From Kineosporia sp. NBRC 101731 (GTDB lineage: Bacteria > Actinomycetota > Actinomycetes > Actinomycetales > Kineosporiaceae): a stretch of 64,000 nucleotides of DNA. The notes below the pieces were generated by a model. It worked only from the letters and a program-made list of their open reading frames with translations. It did not search any database and was not told the DNA's origin. Made by a program: the position numbers and the translations under genes. The stretch is taken from contig NZ_BSTC01000010.1 in the NCBI RefSeq assembly GCF_030269305.1, forward strand, positions 124,001-188,000, in the 5' to 3' direction. Positions 55,833-63,352 of this stretch are shown piece after piece. Each line of letters opens with the position of its first letter. The stretch's first letter is position 1.

Positions 55833-56420
55833 ATGGGCGAGGTGGAGATCCGGGCGGCCGGGCCCGCGGACCTGGAAGGCGCGGCGGCGTGCATGCGTGA
55901 GGTGCTCGACCGCGACCTGGGCGGCTACCAGGAGCGCTGGCACCGCGACATCGACAACCTGGCGGCCGCCTATCTCGAGGCGCCCCGGGCCGCGCTGTTC
56001 GTCGCGGTCGGGTACGGCGACGGCGAGCAGAACGGCGAGCATGAGGGGCGCGTACTCGCGACGACCGCTGTGCGTCCCTGCCATCTGGTGTCGCCGCCGA
56101 ATCCGGAATGGCTCGCGGCCCGCTACAACGGCCCGGAGACCTGCCAGCTCGTGCGGGTCTGGGTGCGCTCGGCGGCCCGCCGTCGAGGGCTGGCCCGGCG
56201 ACTGGTGGCCGAGGCGTCCGCCTGGGCCACCGAGATGGCCGGGTACGAAACGGTCTACCTCCACACGGATGCGGGAGTGCCCGGTGCGGAGGCGTTCTGG
56301 CGCTCGATGCCGACTGTCGAGGTGTACGACGCCAGACCCGACCCGTTCAACACGGTGCATTTCGAGATCGACCTGCCGAAGTTCCTCGGACGACCGGGCA
56401 AGGAGGCAGAGCACCGGTGA
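55833..56420 (+). CDS. GNAT-family acetyltransferase, first gene of a metal-regulated pair
   Basis: This 195-residue protein has a GNAT motif A QLVRVWVRSAARRRGLARRL, then TVYLHTDAGVPGAEAFW and a short tail. The first 90 residues form the N-terminal GNAT part (IRAAGPADLEGAAACMREVL). The ATG at 55833 has a GGGGGA stretch upstream. Its TGA overlaps the start of the nicotianamine synthase-like gene, so the two are coupled and are likely repressed together through the box at 55731-55749. It may modify an amine of the metallophore or a precursor; that is inference. Confidence 0.82.
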   Translation: MGEVEIRAAGPADLEGAAACMREVLDRDLGGYQERWHRDIDNLAAAYLEAPRAALFVAVGYGDGEQNGEHEGRVLATTAVRPCHLVSPPNPEWLAARYNGPETCQLVRVWVRSAARRRGLARRLVAEASAWATEMAGYETVYLHTDAGVPGAEAFWRSMPTVEVYDARPDPFNTVHFEIDLPKFLGRPGKEAEHR

Positions 56421-57385
56421 TGCGGCGTGAAGGACAGGCCGAGGCCGGCACGGCCAGTACAGCCAGTACAGCCAGTACGGTCAGTACGGCCAGTACTTTC
56501 GGTAGCCGGATCGTCGCGGAGGCCGGTGATCTCGCCCTCCTGAACGACCGTACGGTCGACCAGGCCTACGCCGAGCAACTCGCGGGCCGCGTGGCCACCA
56601 TCTACGAAAGTCTGCGGAGGCAACCGGGGCTGGCCCCGTCCACCATGGTCGATCGGCTCTTCACCGAGCTCGTCGAACTGTGCGGCGACGACGGCGGCGA
56701 CCTGTCGCCGAGGGCGGCCCGGGTGCTGGGCGACGAACGCATCACCTCTCGTCTGGCCGGTCTGCACGAGCTGTGTGCCGAGGGTGAGTACCTGATGGAG
56801 ACCCATTGGTCACGCCGCATCGCCGTTGCCGACCGGCCGCTGGAGGTGCTCGAGCAGTTCCCGTACCTGGGCAACTACCGTGAACTGACCCGGCTGGAGA
56901 TCAACCTGCTGCGCTGCTTCGGCGTGGAACCCGGCAAGGCCCGGCGCATCTGCTTCCTCGGTGCGGGGCCGCTACCTCTCAGTGCGCTGTGCCTGTACGA
57001 CGAACTCGGGGTGCCGGTGGACGTCGTGGACCGGTCGGCCGAGGCCGTCGCCCTGGGGTCCGCCTGCGTGAACGCACTGATCGGTCAGGGCGCCGTACGT
57101 TTCCACCGGGCCGAGGCGGCGGAGTTCGAGCAGGTGGCCGACGCCGACGTGGTGGTGCTCGGGGCGCTGGCCGGGCTGGACCAGGAGGCCAAGAACGCCA
57201 TCCTGGCCTCGCTCTGGCAGCGGCTCGGTCCCGGTGCGGTGCTGCTGGTGCGCAGCGCAGCCGGGCTGAGGCGGCTGCTCTACCCGGCCGTGGGCACCCA
57301 TGACCTGAGTGGATGGGAGCAGCTCGGGGTGCTCCACCCGCTCAACGACGTCATCAATTCGGTGATCGTCCTGCGTCACCCGTAA
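56417..57385 (+). CDS. Nicotianamine synthase-like protein (metallophore aminobutanoyltransferase family)
   Basis: This 322-residue protein has the order of the NAS family. A helical N-terminal domain contains LFTELVELC and CAEGEYLMETHWSRRIA (about residue 124). A bridge reads FPYLGNYRELTRLEINLL. A methyltransferase-like Rossmann domain follows with FLGAGPLPLSALCLY (about 182), VDVVDRSAEAVALGSACV, DVVVLGALAGLDQEAKNAIL and LLVRSAAGLRRLLYP, ending HPLNDVINSVIVLR. Family members use S-adenosylmethionine as aminobutanoyl donor to make nicotianamine or opine metallophores. A 9-bp repeat gives an (AST)n N-terminal tail. AGGAGG lies 11 bp before the GTG at 56417; ATG 56420 is the alternative. The last 32 bp overlap the convergent amidohydrolase gene. 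Confidence 0.85.
   Translation: MMRREGQAEAGTASTASTASTVSTASTFGSRIVAEAGDLALLNDRTVDQAYAEQLAGRVATIYESLRRQPGLAPSTMVDRLFTELVELCGDDGGDLSPRAARVLGDERITSRLAGLHELCAEGEYLMETHWSRRIAVADRPLEVLEQFPYLGNYRELTRLEINLLRCFGVEPGKARRICFLGAGPLPLSALCLYDELGVPVDVVDRSAEAVALGSACVNALIGQGAVRFHRAEAAEFEQVADADVVVLGALAGLDQEAKNAILASLWQRLGPGAVLLVRSAAGLRRLLYPAVGTHDLSGWEQLGVLHPLNDVINSVIVLRHP
56456..56491. repeat. 9-bp tandem repeat (four units) at the NAS-like 5' end
   Basis: AGTACAGCC occurs twice, followed by AGTACGGTC and AGTACGGCC, in frame, encoding a Ser-Thr-Ala/Val tail before the folded domain. Confidence 0.88.
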
Positions 57386-58565
57386 TCGTCGTCCCGCGCA
57401 CGACCACGGTGCGTACCCGGGTCAGCGCGGTGATGTCGGCCCGGGGATCGCCGTCGACGACCAGGAGGTCGGCGTCGATACCCGGCCGCAGGCGTCCCTT
57501 CGTGAATTCCAGGCCGCAGGCCTGCGCCGATACCGAGGTGGCCGTGGCGATCGCGTCGTCCGTGGCGATCCCGGCCCCCACCAGTTCGGCCACGGCGTGT
57601 GCCACGATGCCGTGCGGTTTCGCGGCATGGATCCCCGCGTCGGAGCCGCTGATCACCGCAACGCCCTGCCGGTGCAGTTTCTCGACCTGAACGAAACGAT
57701 GGGCGGGCACCAGTCCGGTGCGTTGCGTGATCTCCTGCGCCTGCGCGGAGGGGCGGCTGCCGGGGATCCGCCCGAACGTCGGCCCGATATGAATCCCGCG
57801 ATCCCGCAGTCGGTCCGCGAGATCTGTCGGTGTCTGCACGCCGTTCGCCGTCAGGCAGGTGCAGTGCTCGATGCCTTTCACCCCGGTGTCGATGCAGAGA
57901 TTCACGGCATCCAGCGAGTGCGCGTGCGCGACCACCGGAAGGCCGTGGTGGTCGGCGCGTTCCACTACCAGAGCGAGGTCCTCGGCGGAGTACTGCAACG
58001 ACAGCAGATCCGACCCCGGCGTCATCGCGCCACCACTGACGACGATTTTCACCAGTGGTGCACCCCGTTCGGCCCGTTCATCCACCGCGGCGACCAGATC
58101 GGCAGCACCCGCGGCCTCTCCGCCCATCGCCGCGCAGTGCCCGCCCGGTGTCGTGATCGGAGGCCCCGACGCCACCACGGCCGGTTCCCCGCGCGACGAG
58201 ACCCGTTCCAGCACGGACCAGCGGTTGTCGCCGAGGTCCCGCACGGTGGTCACCCCGGCCCGGGCGTGGGCGAGCAACGACTCCCGTACCACCCGCTCCC
58301 GCTCGTCACCGGAGCGGTGCACGTCCCGCCCCAGGGCCCCGTCCCGCCCGTCCGCGATCAGGTGCACATGGGTGTCGATGAGCCCCGGCAGCAACGTTCC
58401 ACCGTCATGCCGCCGAACCTCGAAACCCTCGGGAACAGGCCTCTGACCAGTGCTGACGCCGATAATCGACGAACCCTCGGTGAAGACGGTCGCGCCGTCG
58501 GGCAGAAACCGTTCCCCGTCGAAGGCCAGTGCTGCGATGTGTGCGACACGCTCCGGACTCGGCAT
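57354..58565 (-). CDS. Amidohydrolase (imidazolonepropionase/Xaa-Pro dipeptidase-like)
   Basis: This 403-residue metal-dependent TIM-barrel hydrolase has the HxH metal site in LLPGLIDTHVHLIADG, Lys in PLVKIVVSGGAMTPGSD, His in VVAHAHSLDAV and GIEHCTCL, and Asp in VISGSDAGIHA. The C-terminal beta region reads KGRLRPGIDADLLVVDGDP. It likely cleaves a dipeptide or cyclic amide in the cytoplasm. The ATG at 58565 is used; a TTG-ATG at 58601/58598 would add 11-12 residues, and both have weak ribosome-binding sites. Its 3' end overlaps the convergent NAS-like gene by 32 bp. Confidence 0.88.
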   Translation of the reverse strand: MPSPERVAHIAALAFDGERFLPDGATVFTEGSSIIGVSTGQRPVPEGFEVRRHDGGTLLPGLIDTHVHLIADGRDGALGRDVHRSGDERERVVRESLLAHARAGVTTVRDLGDNRWSVLERVSSRGEPAVVASGPPITTPGGHCAAMGGEAAGAADLVAAVDERAERGAPLVKIVVSGGAMTPGSDLLSLQYSAEDLALVVERADHHGLPVVAHAHSLDAVNLCIDTGVKGIEHCTCLTANGVQTPTDLADRLRDRGIHIGPTFGRIPGSRPSAQAQEITQRTGLVPAHRFVQVEKLHRQGVAVISGSDAGIHAAKPHGIVAHAVAELVGAGIATDDAIATATSVSAQACGLEFTKGRLRPGIDADLLVVDGDPRADITALTRVRTVVVRGTTITGDAGRSPN

Positions 58566-58652
58566 GGAATTCAGTCTCGTACCGGTGCGTACCGTCATCA
58601 AGTGCTCACATCGTGATGATGGCCATGGTTGCGCGTGCCGAGTGCGTGGGGG

Positions 58653-59114
58653 TCAGCGTGACGCCCAGTCAGGCTCGGCGCGCACCGGGATCTCGGGGGC
58701 ACCGGCTATCGGCGTGGTTGCGTAGAGGAAACGGATGCGGCCTTCATCGGCATCGTCCCCGTGCACGTGCACCACTCCGCAACCGCCTTCGGGTGTCACC
58801 AGGTACCAGCGGTTGGGCTGCTGGGTGTCGTCGTCGACCAGGCAGCGCCTTGCTAGTTTCGGGGTGAGGAACTGGGCCCATTCCAGCGGGCAAAGACTTG
58901 TCCCGGCGACCAATTCGGCGAAGACCTGTACGACGGTGCTGAAATCGACGCCGGGTTCGCCGCGCTCCAGCATGACCGCGGGAAGACCGTCTCCTGACGA
59001 TGGATCGTACGGCTCGGTCATAACCCGATCTGCCGGAACGCCCAGTTCGGCGAGTGAGTCGATCAAGGTTCGAGGGTCCACGGCGCCGTCGTACAGCAGC
59101 TCGTAAATTTCCAT
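58653..59114 (-). CDS. Hypothetical protein, possible immunity partner
   Basis: This 153-residue soluble acidic protein has no clear family match. It contains MTEPYDPSSGDGLPAVMLER, TSLCPLEWAQFLTPKLARRC and GGCGVVHVHGDDADEGRIRF. The ATG at 59114 overlaps the stop of the upstream gene (TAATG), so the two are coupled. Size, acidity and coupling resemble immunity proteins of polymorphic toxin pairs, but no immunity family was recognised. Confidence 0.6.
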   Translation of the reverse strand: MEIYELLYDGAVDPRTLIDSLAELGVPADRVMTEPYDPSSGDGLPAVMLERGEPGVDFSTVVQVFAELVAGTSLCPLEWAQFLTPKLARRCLVDDDTQQPNRWYLVTPEGGCGVVHVHGDDADEGRIRFLYATTPIAGAPEIPVRAEPDWASR

Positions 59115-59536
59115 TATTCTCCCCGAAAACTCTTGTGATGCTTGAATACTTCGTACGCTCGACGCTGTACCGAATCCGTGAGGGCCGGGAAGAACGTCAT
59201 TGCCTCCTCGGCCTTGCGGCGATCACCGTCGGCCTGGATGTAGTGCTTCAGCGCGTGATACTCGTGACGACCCAGGTTGATGAGGCCTGGCCCTGAATCG
59301 GGAAACACGGTACCGGAGGGTTCTTCAACGCCGTAGGTTCGTCCGCTGGGCGTCTCGTAGCGGCTCGTGGACCGGTTCCACGGGGCGCGCCCTTCCTGAA
59401 TGTCCCGGAGATCGCCGGATACATCGACGTCAAGGGTGAGGGCGACGTGCCGCACGGACCCGGCGCCCACCGCTGCGTCCCGGACGTCGGTGCAGACAGC
59501 ACGCAGCTGGCCCCGTAGATCACCCAACGTGCTCAT
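59114..59536 (-). CDS. Hypothetical protein, possible small polymorphic-toxin-like effector
   Basis: This 140-residue protein starts STLGDLRGQLRAVCTDVRDA, a helical opening like that of short actinobacterial WXG/LXG-type proteins. A middle region GTVFPDSGPGLINLG is followed by a basic, His-rich end LGRHEYHALKHYIQADGDRR and FKHHKSFRGE. The ATG at 59536 is preferred to an in-frame GTG at 59581. The basic C-terminus next to an acidic coupled partner suggests a toxin/immunity pair; no catalytic family is recognised, so this is tentative. Confidence 0.55.
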   Translation of the reverse strand: MSTLGDLRGQLRAVCTDVRDAAVGAGSVRHVALTLDVDVSGDLRDIQEGRAPWNRSTSRYETPSGRTYGVEEPSGTVFPDSGPGLINLGRHEYHALKHYIQADGDRRKAEEAMTFFPALTDSVQRRAYEVFKHHKSFRGE

Positions 59537-59672
59537 TCGACCCCGATCCGTTGCCACCGGGCGCAAACTATTCCGAACCACGAAGGTGGGGGCAAGCGTC
59601 CTCCATCCGTGCGAAGCGAGCGCCGGGCGGGCCGCGCGGTGGTGATCCGGGCGGTCGTGAGAAAGTCACGGA

Positions 59673-60095
59673 ATGACTGACGACAACCGCTCGGTGAGCA
59701 TCGAACGACTCGAGGAAGGCGTGTACCTGGCCACGAACAAGCGCGGTGACACGCTGCGCTTCGGGAGCAAGGCCACGGACGGGTTCTCCCCGGTGGAACT
59801 GCTGCTGGCCGCCATTGCCGGCTGTTCCGCCGTCGATGTCGACGTGGTCACCGGGCGGCGGTCGCCGGCCGAGCACTTCAGCGCCCGGGTGGACGCCGTC
59901 GCAGTGCGGGAGAACGGTGAGAACACCCTCAAGGACATCACCCTGACCTTCGACGTGCGCTTCCCCGAGGGGGAGGCCGGCGACGCCGCCCGCACCCTGC
60001 TGCCCCGCGCGGTCAAGGCCTCGCACGACCACACCTGCACGGTGTCGCGCACGATCGAGGCGGGCACGCCGGTCACGGTGCGCACAACGCCGTAG
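59673..60095 (+). CDS. OsmC-family peroxidase-like protein
   Basis: This 140-residue protein has the OsmC fold pattern: GDTLRFGSKATDGFSPVELL, AAIAGCSAVDVDVV (first active Cys about 52), LTFDVRFPEG and KASHDHTCTVSRTIEAG (second Cys about 115). The two Cys residues are those used for thiol-dependent reduction of organic hydroperoxides. The ATG at 59673 has only a weak ribosome-binding site. It is monocistronic. Confidence 0.9.
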   Translation: MTDDNRSVSIERLEEGVYLATNKRGDTLRFGSKATDGFSPVELLLAAIAGCSAVDVDVVTGRRSPAEHFSARVDAVAVRENGENTLKDITLTFDVRFPEGEAGDAARTLLPRAVKASHDHTCTVSRTIEAGTPVTVRTTP

Positions 60096-60177
60096 CAGTT
60101 GTCGTCACCGCTTCGAACGGGGGACGTCGTTGAGCCTCCGGCTCGCGGCGTCCCTCGCGTCGTGGTCCCGTCGCGGT

Positions 60178-60747
60178 TCAGGAGGTGGCGGCTCTCCACT
60201 CCCGGTCGAGCACCGAGAACAGCAGGCTGTCGCGCCAGGCGCCGTTCGTGAACACGTGATCGCGCATGCGGCCCTCGAGCCGGAACCCGAGCCGCTCGAC
60301 CACTCCGACCGAGCGGACGTTCTCCGGCCCGATCGCTGCGGAGATGCGGTGCAGACCGAGGGCGTCGAAGCCGAAACCGGCCAGCAGCCGTACCGCGGCC
60401 GTCGCGTAGCCACGGCCCCAGGCGTCCGCGTGGATGGCGTACCCGAGCTCCGCCGCCCGGGTGCCGCCGAGGGACAGGCGGGCGAAACCCAGGAAGGTGT
60501 CGTCGCCGGGCGCGCTCATCGCCATCCAGTACTCGGTGCGCGGGCTCTGGCGGGCCGACGTCATCGCTCCCTCCACCAGCATCGCGGCCTCGTCCCGGGA
60601 GAGGGAGCCGAAAGCCAGCCAATGAGTGACGCGGTCGTCACCGACGACCGCGGCCACCCCGTCGGTGTCGGTCAGGGCGAACTCGCGCAGGACGACTTTC
60701 GGGCCCTCCAGGCGGAGGGGACCACTCAGGCCAGGGAGTCCAGACAT
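60178..60747 (-). CDS. RimJ/RimL-type GNAT acetyltransferase downstream of helD
   Basis: This 189-residue protein starts with LRLEGPKVVLREFALTDTDG. Motif A is GYAIHADAWGRGYATAAVRL, followed by RISAAIGPENVRSVGVVERLGFRLEGRMRDHVF, the typical RimL-like pattern. Such enzymes acetylate N-termini or small molecules. The ATG at 60747 lies inside the 3' end of the HelD-type gene (22-bp overlap), so the pair is an operon, mirroring the helD-GNAT pair near 8 kb. Confidence 0.9.
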   Translation of the reverse strand: MSGLPGLSGPLRLEGPKVVLREFALTDTDGVAAVVGDDRVTHWLAFGSLSRDEAAMLVEGAMTSARQSPRTEYWMAMSAPGDDTFLGFARLSLGGTRAAELGYAIHADAWGRGYATAAVRLLAGFGFDALGLHRISAAIGPENVRSVGVVERLGFRLEGRMRDHVFTNGAWRDSLLFSVLDREWRAATS

Positions 60748-63074
60748 TTCGGCAGGCTAGCCGAATACACCACACCCAGCCTCTGGGTCGCCCGGGTGAC
60801 CGCCACGTAGAGGTCGCCCAGACCACGGGGCGAGGCCGCGACGATGTGATCGGGCTCGAGAACCACCACGGCGTCGAACTCCAGCCCTTTGGTCTCCCGG
60901 GGCTCGAGAACGACCACCCGGGCGATGTTCTCGGTGTCGGGATCCTCGCCCAGAGCGACGGTTCCGGCGAGCGCACCCGTCAGCGCACGGAAGGCCTCGG
61001 CGGCCCGGCCGGGCGCCGTGACGACGGCGAGACGACGGTCCTGGTCCAGGTGCGTGAGCTCGTCCGCGACCGCAACGACCAGTCCCGGGAGCACGTCGGG
61101 CCGATGAAGGGCCCACGGCTGCGGGCCGTCGGTGCGTACCGGCTCGGGTGCGGGAAGATCGGGGTCGACGGCCCGCAGCACCCCGGCCGCCACCCGCGCG
61201 ATCGGTTGCGGCATGCGGTAATTGACGCTGAGTTCGGTCAGGCGCCAGCGGTCGCCGACGTGCGGTCCCAGGGCCTGGCGCCAGGAGGTCGAGCCGGCGG
61301 GGTCACCGGTCTGGGCCACGTCACCGACGAGGGTCATCGAGCGTGAGCGGCGCATCAGCATGCGCCAGGCCATCGGCGAGATCTCCTGGGCCTCGTCGAC
61401 CACGATGTGCCCGAACCGCCAGGTGCGGTCGATGGCGGCCCGCTCGGCGGCGGTGCGGTGATCGATCTCCTCCTGCCGGTCCAGCAGGGTCTCGGCGTCG
61501 ACCAGGTCGAACGCCGCGAGGATCTCGCTCTCCTCGTCCTCGAAGTCACCCGACTCCGAACCCCGCAGCACGTCGAGCACACCCTGGGCGTACTCCAGGT
61601 CGGCGGTCTGCAGCTCGTCGGCCAGGCGCCGGGTCGTCGAGTCGTCCCGGCCGAGGATCTCGGCGGCCTCGTCGAGCAGGGGCACGTCGGCCTCCGACCA
61701 GCCGGACCCGCGGGGGCGCAGCAGCAGTTCCTGCTCGGCCCGGGTCAGCCCGACCTGGGTGGCCGCGGCGCGAAGACGCTGGGGAGAGCTGAACAGATCG
61801 CGCAGCAGGCGGGTGGGCGTCAGTCGGGGCCAGAGCCAGTCGACGATACTACCGACGTCGTCGTTCTCCTCGAGCTCGCCCCGAACCAAGGCGAGATCCT
61901 CCGGCCCGAGCAGATTCTCGCCCCCCAGCGGATCGGTGCCGACGGCCTGGGCCCACTGTTCGGCCAGGGCCTCGACCACCAGCCGGCGCACCAGGGGCCG
62001 GGCCTCGTTGTGCAGCAGACGGCTGGCCCGAACCCGCTCGCGCAGTTCCTGGCCGGTCTGCCGGTCCAGGCGCAGCAACTGGCCGTCGTGGCGGACCGCG
62101 ACCACTTCGTCGTCCTGGGGCACCCACTGCCGGTCCGCGACCGCACCGGCCACGACGTCCGCCATCAGCAACTGCCCTTTGAGGGCCGTGACCGCGCCGG
62201 GCTCGGTGAGCGTGGGGGAGACGCCTGGATAGAGGTCGCCGGTGGTGGCGAGCAGGACGCCGGTCTCACCGAGCGCGGGCAGCACCTCGGCGATGTACCG
62301 CAGGAACGTGGTGTTCGGTCCGATGATCAGGACACCGCGCCGTTCCAGCTGTTCCCGGTGGTGATAGAGCAGATAGGCGGCCCGGTGCAGCGCCACGGCC
62401 GTCTTCCCCGTTCCCGGACCGCCCTGCACCACGAGGATGCCCGGCAATCCGGAGCGGATGATGCGGTCCTGCTCGGCCTGTACGGTCTCGACGATGTCGG
62501 TCATCCGGCCGGTGCGGGCCGCGTTCAGCGCGGTCAGCAGGGCCGACTCACTGGTGATCGAACCCGGGCCGGTCTGTGCGGCCGGTGAGGTCGAGGCGTC
62601 GCCGGTCAGGTGCTCGTCGTGCAGCTGCACCACGCGACGCCCGACCGTGCGGATGTGACGACGACGCACGACACCGTCGCGCTGCAGTGCCGTGGCGAGG
62701 TAGAACGGCCGGGCGACGGGTGCGCGCCAGTCGATGAGCAGGGGCTCGTCGTCAGCTCCGGTCGTGTCGTCAGCTCCGGCCGCAGGCTCGGCGTGGTCCT
62801 CGTGCAGCCCGATCCGGCCGACGTAGCGGGGTCGCCCGTTGCCCTCCAGATCCAGACGCCCGAAGCACAGGGCGTTCTCGGCGGCGTTCAGCTGGGTCAG
62901 GCGCGCGCCGTAGAGGTGCACGGCCGCCTCACGTTCGACGAGCGCCTGGCGGGTCCCCGTGGCCGAGGCGAGTGCTCGGGTCTGACGGGCGGCGAGCCGG
63001 GCGCGGAGCTCGTCGACGTGGTCGTAGAGCAGGGAAATATATTCTTGCTCCAGTGCCAGGTCGGTAATTGACAA
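60726..63074 (-). CDS. Second HelD/HelR-type UvrD-like ATPase
   Basis: This 782-residue SF1 ATPase has a coiled-coil arm DLALEQEYISLLYDHVDELR, CFGRLDLEGNGRPRYVGRIG, LLIDWRAPVARPFYLAT, and Walker A QGGPGTGKTAVALHRAAYLLYHH near 215-230. IVVDEAQEISPMAWRMLMRR and ETKGLEFDAVVVLEP follow. These are the same family hallmarks as the first copy, but the protein is longer and only moderately similar; it looks closer to HelR. Such proteins release RNA polymerase from DNA and can give rifamycin tolerance. The start is TTG at 63074, with GGAGGAG 4 bp upstream; an in-frame start at 63185 lies in A+T-rich promoter-like sequence. Confidence 0.9.
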   Translation of the reverse strand: MSITDLALEQEYISLLYDHVDELRARLAARQTRALASATGTRQALVEREAAVHLYGARLTQLNAAENALCFGRLDLEGNGRPRYVGRIGLHEDHAEPAAGADDTTGADDEPLLIDWRAPVARPFYLATALQRDGVVRRRHIRTVGRRVVQLHDEHLTGDASTSPAAQTGPGSITSESALLTALNAARTGRMTDIVETVQAEQDRIIRSGLPGILVVQGGPGTGKTAVALHRAAYLLYHHREQLERRGVLIIGPNTTFLRYIAEVLPALGETGVLLATTGDLYPGVSPTLTEPGAVTALKGQLLMADVVAGAVADRQWVPQDDEVVAVRHDGQLLRLDRQTGQELRERVRASRLLHNEARPLVRRLVVEALAEQWAQAVGTDPLGGENLLGPEDLALVRGELEENDDVGSIVDWLWPRLTPTRLLRDLFSSPQRLRAAATQVGLTRAEQELLLRPRGSGWSEADVPLLDEAAEILGRDDSTTRRLADELQTADLEYAQGVLDVLRGSESGDFEDEESEILAAFDLVDAETLLDRQEEIDHRTAAERAAIDRTWRFGHIVVDEAQEISPMAWRMLMRRSRSMTLVGDVAQTGDPAGSTSWRQALGPHVGDRWRLTELSVNYRMPQPIARVAAGVLRAVDPDLPAPEPVRTDGPQPWALHRPDVLPGLVVAVADELTHLDQDRRLAVVTAPGRAAEAFRALTGALAGTVALGEDPDTENIARVVVLEPRETKGLEFDAVVVLEPDHIVAASPRGLGDLYVAVTRATQRLGVVYSASLPKCLDSLA

Positions 63075-63190
63075 TTGCTCCTCCGGGAAATAACATATGC
63101 CATGTTGGGTGGTATTCTTTTGTTTTGGGAATAGCGAACTCAATTGTCGAACATATCGTCTTTCCGGTTCCCGTGACCAGTGCAAAGACC
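63075..63190 (-). promoter_or_regulatory. A+T-rich promoter region of the second helD
   Basis: This is the most A+T-rich stretch around here, with CATATGTTATTT, AAAACAAAAGAATACC and the small dyad AACAT-ATGCC-ATGTT (63092-63106). It lies between the TTG start and the divergent decarboxylase gene. No rifamycin-associated element of GGGGC...GCCCC type was seen. Confidence 0.45.
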
Positions 63191-63352
63191 TCCGCGAAGA
63201 CCCTCTGCGATGTCCCGATGGTCAGCACTGCGTGTCCGTCTTCTCACGCTCGGCCCGACTTCTCCGGATCAGCACTGTCGGTCATGTCACCTTGACGCCG
63301 GAACGCCGTGAAGAATGCCGCCGGGACGCTGCCTTTCGGCGACAATCGGCCA

